Below are positions 27,202-34,808 of a DNA stretch of 38,756 nt, piece after piece; position 1 is the first letter of the stretch, and each line of letters starts with the position of its first letter. Source of the stretch: Desulfobacteraceae bacterium. GTDB lineage: Bacteria > Desulfobacterota > Desulfobacteria > Desulfobacterales > UBA2174. Made by a program: the position numbers and the translations under genes. The stretch covers positions 1-38,756 of the forward strand of contig DQXI01000134.1 of NCBI GenBank assembly GCA_011042305.1, written 5' to 3'. The notes under the pieces were generated by a model, which saw only the letters and a list, made by a program, of their open reading frames with translations, searched no databases and had not been told where the DNA came from.

Positions 27202-27744
27202 TCAGTGCGTCCGCGGCGCAAGGACCATCATCATGGTGCGTCCCTCGAATTTGGGCGCCTGCTCCACCACCGCCTCCTCTCCGATGGCCTCGGCGATCCG
27301 CGCCAGCAACGCCCGTCCCTGGTTGGCCATGGTGATCTCTCGCCCCCGGAACATCACCGTCACCTTGACCTTGTCCTTGTTGGCCAGGAACTTGCGGATA
27401 TGGCCGATCTTGGTCTCCAGATCGTGGTCGCCGGTCTTGGGGCGAACCTTGATCTCCTTGACCTGAACGGTGCTCTGCTTCTTCTTGGCTTCCTGCTTTT
27501 TCTTGGTCTGCTCGTACTTGAACCGACCGTAATCCATGATCTTGCAGACCGGCGGATTGGCGTTGGGCGAAATCTCCACCAGGTCCAAACCATGTTCAGC
27601 TGCCGTTGCCAAGGCCTTGGCAAGGGAAACGATGCCGACTTGGTTCCCCTCCGAGTCGATCAGTCGCACTTCCCTGGCCCTGATGTTTCGATTGATCCGA
27701 GTCTGGTCCGCCCGCGTTGGGATGACGTGTCGCAAAAGAGCTAT
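27202..27744 (-). CDS. infC: Translation initiation factor IF-3, probable AUA start
   Basis: About 180 residues, containing INRNIRAREVRLIDSEGNQV, NPPVCKIMDYGRFKYEQTKK and FRGREITMANQG, all hallmarks of IF-3. It binds 30S and rejects non-canonical start codons. In frame upstream of the first TTG (27735) is an ATA at 27744-27742, with an AGGAGGT Shine-Dalgarno site 6 nt before it (27757-27751). No ATG or GTG is at the proper spacing. E. coli infC uses AUU for autoregulation, so AUA here is consistent with a known strategy. The TTG would leave the Shine-Dalgarno site 15 nt away. Confidence 0.93.
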   Translation of the reverse strand: MALLRHVIPTRADQTRINRNIRAREVRLIDSEGNQVGIVSLAKALATAAEHGLDLVEISPNANPPVCKIMDYGRFKYEQTKKKQEAKKKQSTVQVKEIKVRPKTGDHDLETKIGHIRKFLANKDKVKVTVMFRGREITMANQGRALLARIAEAIGEEAVVEQAPKFEGRTMMMVLAPRTH

Positions 27745-27750
27745 GCCTGC

Positions 27751-27757
27751 ACCTCCT
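27751..27757 (-). promoter_or_regulatory. Strong ribosome-binding site deciding the infC start
   Basis: AGGAGGT on the minus strand lies 6 nt before the proposed AUA codon at 27744-27742. The spacing favours AUA over the downstream TTG at 27735. Confidence 0.75.
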
Positions 27758-27873
27758 GACGTTGAAACAATCCTTGTTCCATACGGTTGCCGAAGCGTTC
27801 GCGTTCATCCGACGACCGCATAAATGCCCAGTCAAATATACGATCGGCGCAGCAATTGCAACCGAAAAAACGT

Positions 27874-28428
27874 TCAGCGACAGCGACAGCGGTCGAGGTG
27901 CCCCTCGGGCTGGACTTTTCCAGCTGGCGCTTGGCTCAGGGTGTAGCGGGCCAGCAGGCTGTCCCGCCAGTAGCTTGCGGCGGGGTCGGCGAAGAAGGCC
28001 TGAAACAACGCCAGGGCCTCGCTGCGACGCAAGCCGGCACCGATGGAGGGGCGGCGGGAGGCGTACAACGGCCCCAGCCGCTCCAGCGGGCAGCCGGTAC
28101 CGCCGCCCATGGCGTCTTCGTAAGCATAGACGATCCGCCCGATTCCTGCCAACAGAATCGCCCCGTAGCACATGAGGCAGGGCTCCAAGGTGACGGCCAG
28201 GGTCAGGCTCCGGGCCTCGTGGCTTGGTGCCAGCTGTTCCAATCGCTGCAGGGCGATCATTTCGGCATGGGCCAGTTCGCTGGGGGCGGGGCCAGTGCTG
28301 CCACGGCGGCGGGCGCGCACCAGGATACCGGCACGGTTCCCGATAACGCAGCCGACGGGAAACTCGCCCCGCGCCAGGGCGTCACTGGCCTCCTCGAGGG
28401 CCGCCTGCATCAGTTCATCATCCGTCAT
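27874..28428 (-). CDS. Nucleoside/tRNA adenosine deaminase-like protein (TadA family)
   Basis: A protein of 184 residues of the cytidine/deoxycytidylate deaminase fold, with the zinc site ELAHAEMIAL (H-A-E) and VTLEPCLMCYGAIL (PCxxC). TadA converts A34 to inosine in tRNA-Arg. The segment after the second motif (IVYAYEDAMGGGTGCPLERL, then PSIGAGLRRSEALALF) lacks the usual TadA ending, so a free-base or other nucleoside deaminase is possible. I chose ATG at 28428 (MTDDELMQAALEEA). It overlaps the upstream gene by 11 nt and is followed by the infC leader. Confidence 0.8.
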   Translation of the reverse strand: MTDDELMQAALEEASDALARGEFPVGCVIGNRAGILVRARRRGSTGPAPSELAHAEMIALQRLEQLAPSHEARSLTLAVTLEPCLMCYGAILLAGIGRIVYAYEDAMGGGTGCPLERLGPLYASRRPSIGAGLRRSEALALFQAFFADPAASYWRDSLLARYTLSQAPAGKVQPEGHLDRCRCR

Positions 28429-28990
28429 CGCTGTCCGCTGTTGAAGAAGGGCCGGGATGAAGGTCCAGGGCGCAGCTGCCGTCGATTTCAAACGCGTAGA
28501 CGATCCGCGCGGCCATCTCGGCCTGTCGGTCGTCCACGGCCCTTGCCGGCGTGCCGGCCAGATGCTGCTCGAGGGCCTCGCGGGTCAAGATCGCTTCCAG
28601 GCCGCTGCCGATGACTTGTCCCCGGCCGCCTTCGAGCACGTCCGCCTCCCGGCCGTTGGTCACCACCACCACCGGCACGATGTGCGGGCCGAGGAGGCGG
28701 GCCAGGGCCAGGGCCGAGCGGTGGCGCGTAACGATGGAGCCGGGGCCGTAGCGAATCATCATCGCCGGCACACCGTCGATGGAAACCAAAAAATCCACAG
28801 GCACGTCGGCCCGCTTTTTCCCGACGCGAATCGGCACCTGCAGCCGGGACTGGACCTGCTGCCGCGAAAAACCGCATTCCGTCAGCAAACGTCGGGCGAT
28901 CTGCTGGCGCAAGCGCTCGTCTTCGGTATCCTCCAGCGGCGCGCCGGAGATCAGATCGATCAGTTGACCGTAGACGACGGGTTGGGCCAT
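28418..28990 (-). CDS. HSDR_N-like (type I restriction R N-terminal domain) protein
   Basis: A protein of 190 residues. The segment ERLRQQIARRLLTECGFSRQ, then VGKKRADVPVDFLVSIDGVP and VPVVVVTNGREADVLEG, matches the stand-alone HSDR_N_2 domain, a PD-(D/E)XK nuclease-like fold. Members are common as single genes in Desulfobacterota with no restriction system, and none is seen here, so a restriction role is not implied. Catalytic residues of the fold are only partly recognisable (ADVPVDFLV). It is the first gene of the minus-strand run and is divergent from the acyl-CoA dehydrogenase. Confidence 0.75.
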   Translation of the reverse strand: MAQPVVYGQLIDLISGAPLEDTEDERLRQQIARRLLTECGFSRQQVQSRLQVPIRVGKKRADVPVDFLVSIDGVPAMMIRYGPGSIVTRHRSALALARLLGPHIVPVVVVTNGREADVLEGGRGQVIGSGLEAILTREALEQHLAGTPARAVDDRQAEMAARIVYAFEIDGSCALDLHPGPSSTADSDDG

Positions 28991-29073
28991 GATGTTTGTT
29001 TTACCTTTCTGTCCGGACGCCAGTCTGCGCCTGCTTGCACGATCTTATTTTGGCCCATTGCCGGCTGGATGTA

Positions 29074-29112
29074 AAGCCTGCCGTTTTGAGGGTTCGCTGC
29101 AGCGGCAGGCTT
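29074..29112. repeat. 10-bp inverted repeat overlapping the acyl-CoA dehydrogenase -35
   Basis: AAGCCTGCCG (29074-29083) is mirrored exactly by CGGCAGGCTT (29103-29112), separated by 19 nt. The right arm ends in the first two bases of the TTGACA hexamer at 29111, so it could be an operator for the downstream gene. It could equally be a hairpin. Confidence 0.5.
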
Positions 29113-29140
29113 GACAAGCAAAAGTCCGATCCCCTATGAA
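29111..29140 (+). promoter_or_regulatory. Candidate promoter for acyl-CoA dehydrogenase
   Basis: TTGACA (29111-29116), an 18-nt spacer and TATGAA (29135-29140), about 78 nt before the start codon. Confidence 0.6.
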
Positions 29141-29217
29141 GCGGAGCGAATCTTTTCACAGCGTGCTGCGCGGCGCAGCCCCGATCCATCGTTGACTACG
29201 ACAATAAGGAGAATGCC

Positions 29218-31068
29218 ATGGCCCAGGTGATTGCCGACCGTCGGGATATCGATTTTGTCCTCTACGAGCAGTTTGACGTCGAATCGCTCTTCGATTGCGA
29301 CCGCTACCGGGACCTGAACCGCAAGGCCTGCGACATGGTCATCGACGCGGCGCGCGACTTCGGCCTCAAGGAGATCCTGCCCACCTATGCCGCCGGCGAC
29401 CGCGAAGGGGTGCACTTCGCGGACGGCAAGGTGACGGTGCCTGAATGCTTCCGGCGTCCCCACCGGCTCTTCGTGGAAAACGAGTGGATCGCCATGACCG
29501 AGGACCCGGACCTCGGAGGGCAGGGGCTGCCCCATGTCATCGCCAAGGCGGCCAACGAGTACTTCGTGGGGGCCAACTTCGCCTTCACCGCCTATGCCAC
29601 CCTCGGCCACGGCGCTGGCAAGATGATCGAGCTCTTCGGCACTCCCGAGCAAAAGGCCCTGTTTCTCAAAAAGCTTTACACCGGGCAATGGGGCGGCTCC
29701 ATGCTGCTCACCGAACCGGAGGCCGGCAGCGACGTGGGGGCCCTGACCACCTCGGCCCGGCCCAACCCCGACGGCACCTACAGCATCACCGGCAACAAAA
29801 TCTTCATCACCAACGGCGAGCAGGATCTGACGGAGAACATCATTCACCCGGTGCTGGCGCGCATCGAGGGCGCGCCGGCGGGCACGCGGGGGATCTCCAT
29901 TTTTCTGGTGCCCAAGTACTGGGTCGAGCCCGACGGCCGCCTGGGCGACTTCAACGACGTGGTGTGCACCGGCGTCGAGGAAAAGATGGGGCTTCACGGC
30001 AGCCCCACCTGCAGCCTCACCCTGGGCGGCAGCGGAAAATGCCGCGGCTGGCTGCTGGGCGAGCCCAACCAGGGGATGCGTATCATGTTCCACATGATGA
30101 ACGAGGCGCGCCTCGACGTGGGTTTCCAGGGCTTTTCCCACGCCACGGCGGCCTACCTCTATGCCTTGGATTATGCCCGCCAGCGGCGCCAGGGCCGGGA
30201 TCTGGCCGCCGGCAAGAACGCCGCTGCCCCCAGCGTGCCCATCATCGTCCATCCCGACGTGCGGCGGATGCTGATGTGGATGAAGGCCTACGTGGATGGG
30301 ATGCGCAGCTTCCTCTACTACGTGGCCCTGGCCTTCGACCGACGGGAGACGGCCGCCGATGCCGATCAGGCCGCCTACTGGGAGGGCCTGATCGACCTGT
30401 TGATCCCGGTGGTCAAGAGCTACTGCTCCGACCGGGGGTTCGAGGTCTGCACCCAGGCGATGCAAGTTTACGGGGGCTACGGCTACACCCGTGAGTACCC
30501 GGTGGAGCAGCTTGCCCGGGACTGCAAGATCACCAGCATCTACGAAGGCACCAACGGTATCCAGGCCATGGATCTGCTCGGCCGCAAGCTGGCGATGCGT
30601 CAAGGGGGCGTTTTCATGGATTTCCTGACCGAGGTGCGCCGAACGGCGGCCGAGGCCGAAGCCGTCGCGGCGCTGGGCGAGCTGTGCCCCGCGGTGCAGG
30701 CGGCCGCCACCGACCTGGAAAAGGCGGCCGTGGCCCTGGCCAGGGATGCCGGCGGCGCACGGCTAAAAACGGCCTTCGCCCATGCCGGCCCGTTTCTCGA
30801 TGCCACCGGTGACCTGATCATGGCCTGGATGCTCTTGTGGCGGGCCAAGGCGGCCGCCCCGCGGCTGGAGGCCCTCTGCGCCAAGGCGGCCGATCGCAGC
30901 GAGCTGATTGCCGGCAACCGGCAGGCGGCCTTTTACGACGGCCAGATCAAGACGGCCCGCTTCTTCATTCGATCCCTGCTGCCGGTGACCCGGGGCCGGA
31001 TCCAGGCCATCCTCAACGCCGAGGGGGCCGCGGTGGAAATCGACGAGAAGGGCTTCGGCGGGCTGTGA
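29218..31068 (+). CDS. Acyl-CoA dehydrogenase (large form, about 600 aa)
   Basis: A protein of 616 residues, longer than the usual roughly 380-residue enzymes and typical of the FadE-like form with an additional C-terminal domain. It oxidises acyl-CoA to enoyl-CoA with FAD and passes electrons to ETF. Conserved segments are MLLTEPEAGSDVGALTTSA, YSITGNKIFITNGEQDL, EKMGLHGSPTCSL and IYEGTNGIQAMDLLGRKL. The AAGGAG site ends about 6 nt before the ATG at 29218. It is followed by a thiolase, suggesting a beta-oxidation pair for fatty or aromatic-derived acyl-CoA. Substrate chain length cannot be read from the sequence. Confidence 0.93.
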   Translation: MAQVIADRRDIDFVLYEQFDVESLFDCDRYRDLNRKACDMVIDAARDFGLKEILPTYAAGDREGVHFADGKVTVPECFRRPHRLFVENEWIAMTEDPDLGGQGLPHVIAKAANEYFVGANFAFTAYATLGHGAGKMIELFGTPEQKALFLKKLYTGQWGGSMLLTEPEAGSDVGALTTSARPNPDGTYSITGNKIFITNGEQDLTENIIHPVLARIEGAPAGTRGISIFLVPKYWVEPDGRLGDFNDVVCTGVEEKMGLHGSPTCSLTLGGSGKCRGWLLGEPNQGMRIMFHMMNEARLDVGFQGFSHATAAYLYALDYARQRRQGRDLAAGKNAAAPSVPIIVHPDVRRMLMWMKAYVDGMRSFLYYVALAFDRRETAADADQAAYWEGLIDLLIPVVKSYCSDRGFEVCTQAMQVYGGYGYTREYPVEQLARDCKITSIYEGTNGIQAMDLLGRKLAMRQGGVFMDFLTEVRRTAAEAEAVAALGELCPAVQAAATDLEKAAVALARDAGGARLKTAFAHAGPFLDATGDLIMAWMLLWRAKAAAPRLEALCAKAADRSELIAGNRQAAFYDGQIKTARFFIRSLLPVTRGRIQAILNAEGAAVEIDEKGFGGL

Positions 31069-31077
31069 TTGTCAAAG

Positions 31078-31102
31078 GTCAGGCCGGTTCGACCGGCCTG
31101 AC
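31078..31102. repeat. Perfect 25-nt hairpin between acyl-CoA dehydrogenase and thiolase
   Basis: GTCAGGCCGGT, loop TCG, then ACCGGCCTGAC, an 11-bp perfect stem (31078-31102). No U-run follows, so termination is not implied. It may tune expression of the two genes or block exonuclease digestion. Confidence 0.6.
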
Positions 31103-31153
31103 AGAACCGTGATTGCAATATTTCAACCTTCGACGCGAAAGGATCTTTTTCCC

Positions 31154-32404
31154 ATGCGTGACGTTGTGATTGTTTCGGCCTGCCGCACCGCCATCGGCGC
31201 CTTCGGCGGCACCCTGCGCGACAGCCATGCGGCCCGCATCGCCGCCGTGGTGATGAAGGCCGCCATCGAAAGAGCCGGCATCGAGGCCGCCCGTATCGAC
31301 GACGTGCGATTCGGTCTCTGCCTGGAGCCCTCCGACACCCTCAACACCACCCGGGTGGCGGCCCTTATGGCCGGTATCCCGGACTCGATCCCGGCGGTGA
31401 CCATCAACCGGGTGTGCATTTCGGGCATGGAGGCGGTGCTCAGCGGCGCGGCGATGATCCAGGCCGGGGTGGCCGACATCATCCTCGCCGGCGGGGTGGA
31501 GCACATGTCCGGGGTGGCCTACGAGGTGCCGGCGGCCCGCTGGGGATGTCGCCTGCAGGACCAGACCTTCGTGGATGCCCTCATCCGGGGGCTGCACTGC
31601 GGCTCCCACCTGATTCCCCATCCGGAAGACGGGCCGGTGGATGCCAGCCGGCCGCCCTTGAGTCTCTTTGTTGGCAAGCCGTACCTCATGGGCCATACGG
31701 CCGAATTCATCGCCCAGCACATGGGCATCACCCGCCAGGAGATGGACGAGGTGGCCCTGCGCAGCCACCACAATGTGGAGCGCGCCACCCGGGAGGGGGA
31801 TTTCGCCGCGGAAATCGTGCCGGTGGAAGTGCCCCAGCGCAAGAAGCCGCCGCTGGTTTTCCAACGCGACGAGCATTTTCGCCCCGGCCTGACGATGGAA
31901 CAGCTGGCCAAACTGCCCCCGGCCTTCGTTCCAAAGATCGGCACGGTGACCGCCGGCAATTCCAGCGGGATCAACGACGGGGCGGCGGCCATGGTGATCA
32001 TGGGGGCCGATACGGCCCGGGCGCTGGGCATCACCCCCTTGGCGCGCATCCGGGCAGTGGGGCGCGGGGCCTGTCATCCCTCGGTGATGGGCCTGTCGCC
32101 GGTGCCGGCCGTCCAGGACCTGATGCGCCGCAGCGGACTGGCGATCGCCGACTTCGAGCTGATGGAGGTCAACGAGGCCTTCGCGGCCCAGTACATCGGC
32201 TGCGAGCGGGAACTGGGCCTCGACCGGCAGATCGTCAACGTCAACGGTTCGGGCATCGGCATCGGCCACCCGGTGGGCGCCACCGGAGCGCGGATCATGG
32301 TGACGTTGATTTACGCCATGCGCAAGCGGGGCAAAACCCTCGGGCTGGCGACTCTCTGCGGCGGCGGGGGCGTGTCGATGGCCTGTGCCCTGGAAATGGT
32401 ATGA
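31154..32404 (+). CDS. Thiolase (acetyl-CoA C-acyltransferase)
   Basis: A protein of 416 residues. The nucleophilic cysteine is Cys88 in INRVCISGMEAV. NEAFAAQYI, GIGIGHPVGATGAR and LCGGGGVSMA provide the other active-site segments. It either cleaves 3-ketoacyl-CoA with CoA or condenses two acetyl-CoA; the degradative direction fits the neighbouring acyl-CoA dehydrogenase. I chose ATG at 31154 (MRDVVIVSACRTAIGAFGG), the family N-terminus, over the longer frame from 31109. An insertion around QRKKPPLVFQRDEHFRPGL is normal for the family. Confidence 0.95.
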   Translation: MRDVVIVSACRTAIGAFGGTLRDSHAARIAAVVMKAAIERAGIEAARIDDVRFGLCLEPSDTLNTTRVAALMAGIPDSIPAVTINRVCISGMEAVLSGAAMIQAGVADIILAGGVEHMSGVAYEVPAARWGCRLQDQTFVDALIRGLHCGSHLIPHPEDGPVDASRPPLSLFVGKPYLMGHTAEFIAQHMGITRQEMDEVALRSHHNVERATREGDFAAEIVPVEVPQRKKPPLVFQRDEHFRPGLTMEQLAKLPPAFVPKIGTVTAGNSSGINDGAAAMVIMGADTARALGITPLARIRAVGRGACHPSVMGLSPVPAVQDLMRRSGLAIADFELMEVNEAFAAQYIGCERELGLDRQIVNVNGSGIGIGHPVGATGARIMVTLIYAMRKRGKTLGLATLCGGGGVSMACALEMV

Positions 32405-32476
32405 AGCAGGTTCACCGTTGCAGGCGGTCCCGGATCAGCGCCGGTCTTGTTTTTTCCGCTGATGCCGGTCCCGCGA

Positions 32477-32499
32477 TGCCCGGCGGGCAAGCTTTTCTT
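32477..32499 (+). terminator. Short terminator after thiolase
   Basis: TGCCC, loop GGC, then GGGCA (32477-32489), followed by the T-rich AGCTTTTCTT. The stem is short, so it is a moderate terminator. It lies just before the next promoter. Confidence 0.5.
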
Positions 32500-32526
32500 G
32501 ACCCCGCTCTCGAATTTACTTATATA
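32498..32526 (+). promoter_or_regulatory. Strong candidate promoter for the CGGC-protein/M23 unit
   Basis: TTGACC (32498-32503), a 17-nt spacer and TATATA (32521-32526). The surrounding AT-rich stretch stands out in this GC-rich window. Confidence 0.65.
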
Positions 32527-32651
32527 AAGCAGACAATTATTCGCTTCTGAAACAAACGAGTCCCCTCAGCAGAAAGCCTCTTGTCTGGAAGGCGCAGTCG
32601 CTCAAGCAGAACCGGGAAACCATCTGGATGCCCGAATCGAAAGGAACTGTC

Positions 32652-33098
32652 ATGACCGTCAAGACCAAGATAGGGATCATCATCTGCGACCGCTATAGAC
32701 GCTGCGCCGGGGGCAAATGTCTGCGCGCGATGCGCAACAAGGAAGGCGCCTTCAGCATCTATACCGACACCGAACCGGAGCTGGTAGGATTCACCACCTG
32801 CGACGGCTGCCCGGGTGGCAACGTCGAGTATGCCGGGCAAGAAATGGTCAAAAACGGCGCCGAAGTCATCCATCTGGCCACCGGCCTGGTGGTCGGCTAC
32901 CCGCCTTGTCCCCACATCGAAACCTTCAAGGCTTTCCTGGAAAAACGCTACGGGGTTAAAGTGGTGGTGGGGACCCATCCCATCCCGACCCATTATCTGG
33001 AGATGCATACTCATCTGGGGACCTGGGATGCGCCGCAGTGGAAACCGTTGATCGCCCCTACCATGGCCGATGAGGCCACTCGGGCCAGCTATGCATGA
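32652..33098 (+). CDS. CGGC domain-containing protein
   Basis: A protein of 148 residues. CDRYRRCAGGKCLRAM near the N-terminus and TTCDGCPGGNVEYAG in the middle are the cysteine-rich signatures of the CGGC family, seen mainly in anaerobes and thought to bind a metal or cluster; the function is not established. The C-terminus has HYLEMHTHLGTWD. I chose ATG at 32652, which has AAAGGAA 5 nt upstream, over the in-frame ATG at 32628. Its stop overlaps the start of the M23 peptidase by 8 nt. Confidence 0.82.
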   Translation: MTVKTKIGIIICDRYRRCAGGKCLRAMRNKEGAFSIYTDTEPELVGFTTCDGCPGGNVEYAGQEMVKNGAEVIHLATGLVVGYPPCPHIETFKAFLEKRYGVKVVVGTHPIPTHYLEMHTHLGTWDAPQWKPLIAPTMADEATRASYA

Positions 33099-34524
33099 TC
33101 GGGGTTTTCAGTTCCGGGCCGGCAAGGATCGGCGTCAGGGACTGCCCTCGAGGGGTTTGCGGCGCCGCTTCTGGCCGTTCATCCGGCTGGTGCTGCCGGG
33201 AGCGCTGCTCCTTGGCCTGGCAGCCTATTTCCTGCCCGTGGACGCCGATTCGAACATCGACCCTGGGCCAGCGTCCGCTCCCGTTGCGGCGACGGAGAAG
33301 CGCCCCGAAACCCTCGTGGCACCGCCGCATCAACCGACGGCCGACCCCGTGGTCGAGCCCCCCCCGACCGTGGAGACCCGTTTCGGGATTGTTCTCGAGG
33401 GGCTGGATGTCTGTGAGGGGGTGGTGGAAAAGGGCGCGACCCTGGCCGGCATCCTCGGCGGTCACGGGGTTTGCGCCCAGCGCATCGCCGCAGCGGCCGA
33501 GGCCAGCCGCGGGGTCTTCGACCTGCGCCAGCTCCGGCCGGGCCGGCCCTACTGCCTGTTTTTAGGCCGCGACGGACGGCCGCGCTACTTCGTCTACGAG
33601 GCGTCGGCCACCGACTACGTGGTCTTCGACCTCGCCGAGCCGGTGGCGGTGCGGACGGCCAGCAAGCCGGTGGAGACCAGACTTCGCGCCGCAGCGGCCA
33701 CTATTTCGTCGTCTCTGTGGGAAGCCTTGCAGGATCAGGGGGTGGACCCCGGCCTCATCGTTTCCCTCGACGAGGTTCTGGGGCAATCGGTGGATCTTTT
33801 TCATCTTCAGCCCGATGACCGCATCGCCCTGGTTTTCGAGGAACAATTCGTCGAAGGGCGGCCCATCGGCGCCGGCAGGATCCTGGCGGCCCGCATGGTC
33901 CACGAGGGGGTCGTGTGCAACGCCTTTTATTATGACGACGGCCATGGGGGCGGGTACTACGATGAAAACGGCCACAGCGTGCAGCGCCGTTTTCTGCGGG
34001 CGCCGTTGAAGTACAACCGGATCAGCTCAGGCTTCTCGCGCCGCCGGTTTCACCCCATTCTCAACATCTATCGCCCCCATCTGGCCATCGACTACGCGGC
34101 GCCCACCGGCACGCCGGTGATGGCGGTGGGCGACGGGACCGTGGTGCGCACCGGCCACGACAAGCATGCCGGGCGCTTCATCCGCTTGCGGCACGGCAGC
34201 CGCTACGAGAGCCGCTACATCCACCTGTCCCGCTTCGCCAAGGGCATGCGCGCCGGGCGCCGGGTTCAGCGCGGTGAGGTAATCGGCTACGTGGGTCAAA
34301 CCGGACTGGCCACCGGGCCGCACCTGGACTTTGCCTTCTACCGCGACGGCACGCCGGTCGACTATCGCACCCTGGACTTTCCCCGCCAGGATCCGATTCC
34401 GGATGATCAGCGGATTTGGTTCGACCGGCGCGTGATCCACTTGAGCCAGTACCTGGAAGAAAGCGAAACCGCCCTGGCCAAGGTCGCCCCGCCCGCTGAA
34501 GCCGACGTTTCCAATGAAAGCTGA
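33091..34524 (+). CDS. M23 (LytM-type) peptidase with altered zinc motif
   Basis: A protein of 477 residues. A single N-terminal membrane anchor (FWPFIRLVLPGALLLGLAA) is followed by a Pro/Ala-rich linker. A LysM/Csd3-like region comes next (VVEKGATLAGILGGHGV and later LHLQPDD-type sequence), then the M23 domain. The first zinc motif is normal (HLAIDYAAPTGTP). The second reads GPHLDFAFYRDG, with Asp where most members have the second His of HxH. Such variants are seen in some delta-type proteins, so activity is plausible but not certain. It probably cleaves peptidoglycan cross-links in the periplasm. It is coupled to the CGGC gene. Confidence 0.88.
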   Translation: MHDRGFQFRAGKDRRQGLPSRGLRRRFWPFIRLVLPGALLLGLAAYFLPVDADSNIDPGPASAPVAATEKRPETLVAPPHQPTADPVVEPPPTVETRFGIVLEGLDVCEGVVEKGATLAGILGGHGVCAQRIAAAAEASRGVFDLRQLRPGRPYCLFLGRDGRPRYFVYEASATDYVVFDLAEPVAVRTASKPVETRLRAAAATISSSLWEALQDQGVDPGLIVSLDEVLGQSVDLFHLQPDDRIALVFEEQFVEGRPIGAGRILAARMVHEGVVCNAFYYDDGHGGGYYDENGHSVQRRFLRAPLKYNRISSGFSRRRFHPILNIYRPHLAIDYAAPTGTPVMAVGDGTVVRTGHDKHAGRFIRLRHGSRYESRYIHLSRFAKGMRAGRRVQRGEVIGYVGQTGLATGPHLDFAFYRDGTPVDYRTLDFPRQDPIPDDQRIWFDRRVIHLSQYLEESETALAKVAPPAEADVSNES

Positions 34525-34808
34525 GCGCTAGAAGCGGCCTTGATACGCGCGTGGCACGCCCCACAGCGCTGCTGCGACGCGCCCATTGCCTCGATTCCCC
34601 CGCCTTCTCGGCCCTCGTGCGGGCGCTCTGGGCCGCGGTGCCCATCGCCTCGCAGGCCGCCTCATGCTTTTCCCGAAATCCGCAGAGCAGCAGGTTGAAA
34701 AGGTCCAGAACCAGCGCGAGCCATCCGACGGGTCACCATGGCGGCGGGCATCCCGCCCGGGCGTCAAGCTCCACCCGCCATGTGGTGCAAGGAAAGTCCG
34801 AAGGGGAG
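34525..34808. other. Intergenic region, no supported gene
   Basis: About 284 nt between the M23 gene (+) and the convergent DUF1786 gene (-). Several overlapping frames are open because of high GC, but none has a start signal or recognisable motif. A CxxCH-like match on the minus strand near 34550-34580 is not in a credible gene. Confidence 0.5.

Noticed and set aside
28418-28990. Part of a type I restriction system
   Set aside because: Only an HSDR_N-like domain is present; there are no hsdM or hsdS genes and no helicase motifs.
34540-34590. A CGACH (CxxCH) heme-like motif on the minus strand after the M23 gene
   Set aside because: No start codon, no signal peptide, no flanking cytochrome similarity, and nearby frames are all open by composition. 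A decayed cytochrome cannot be excluded but is not supported.
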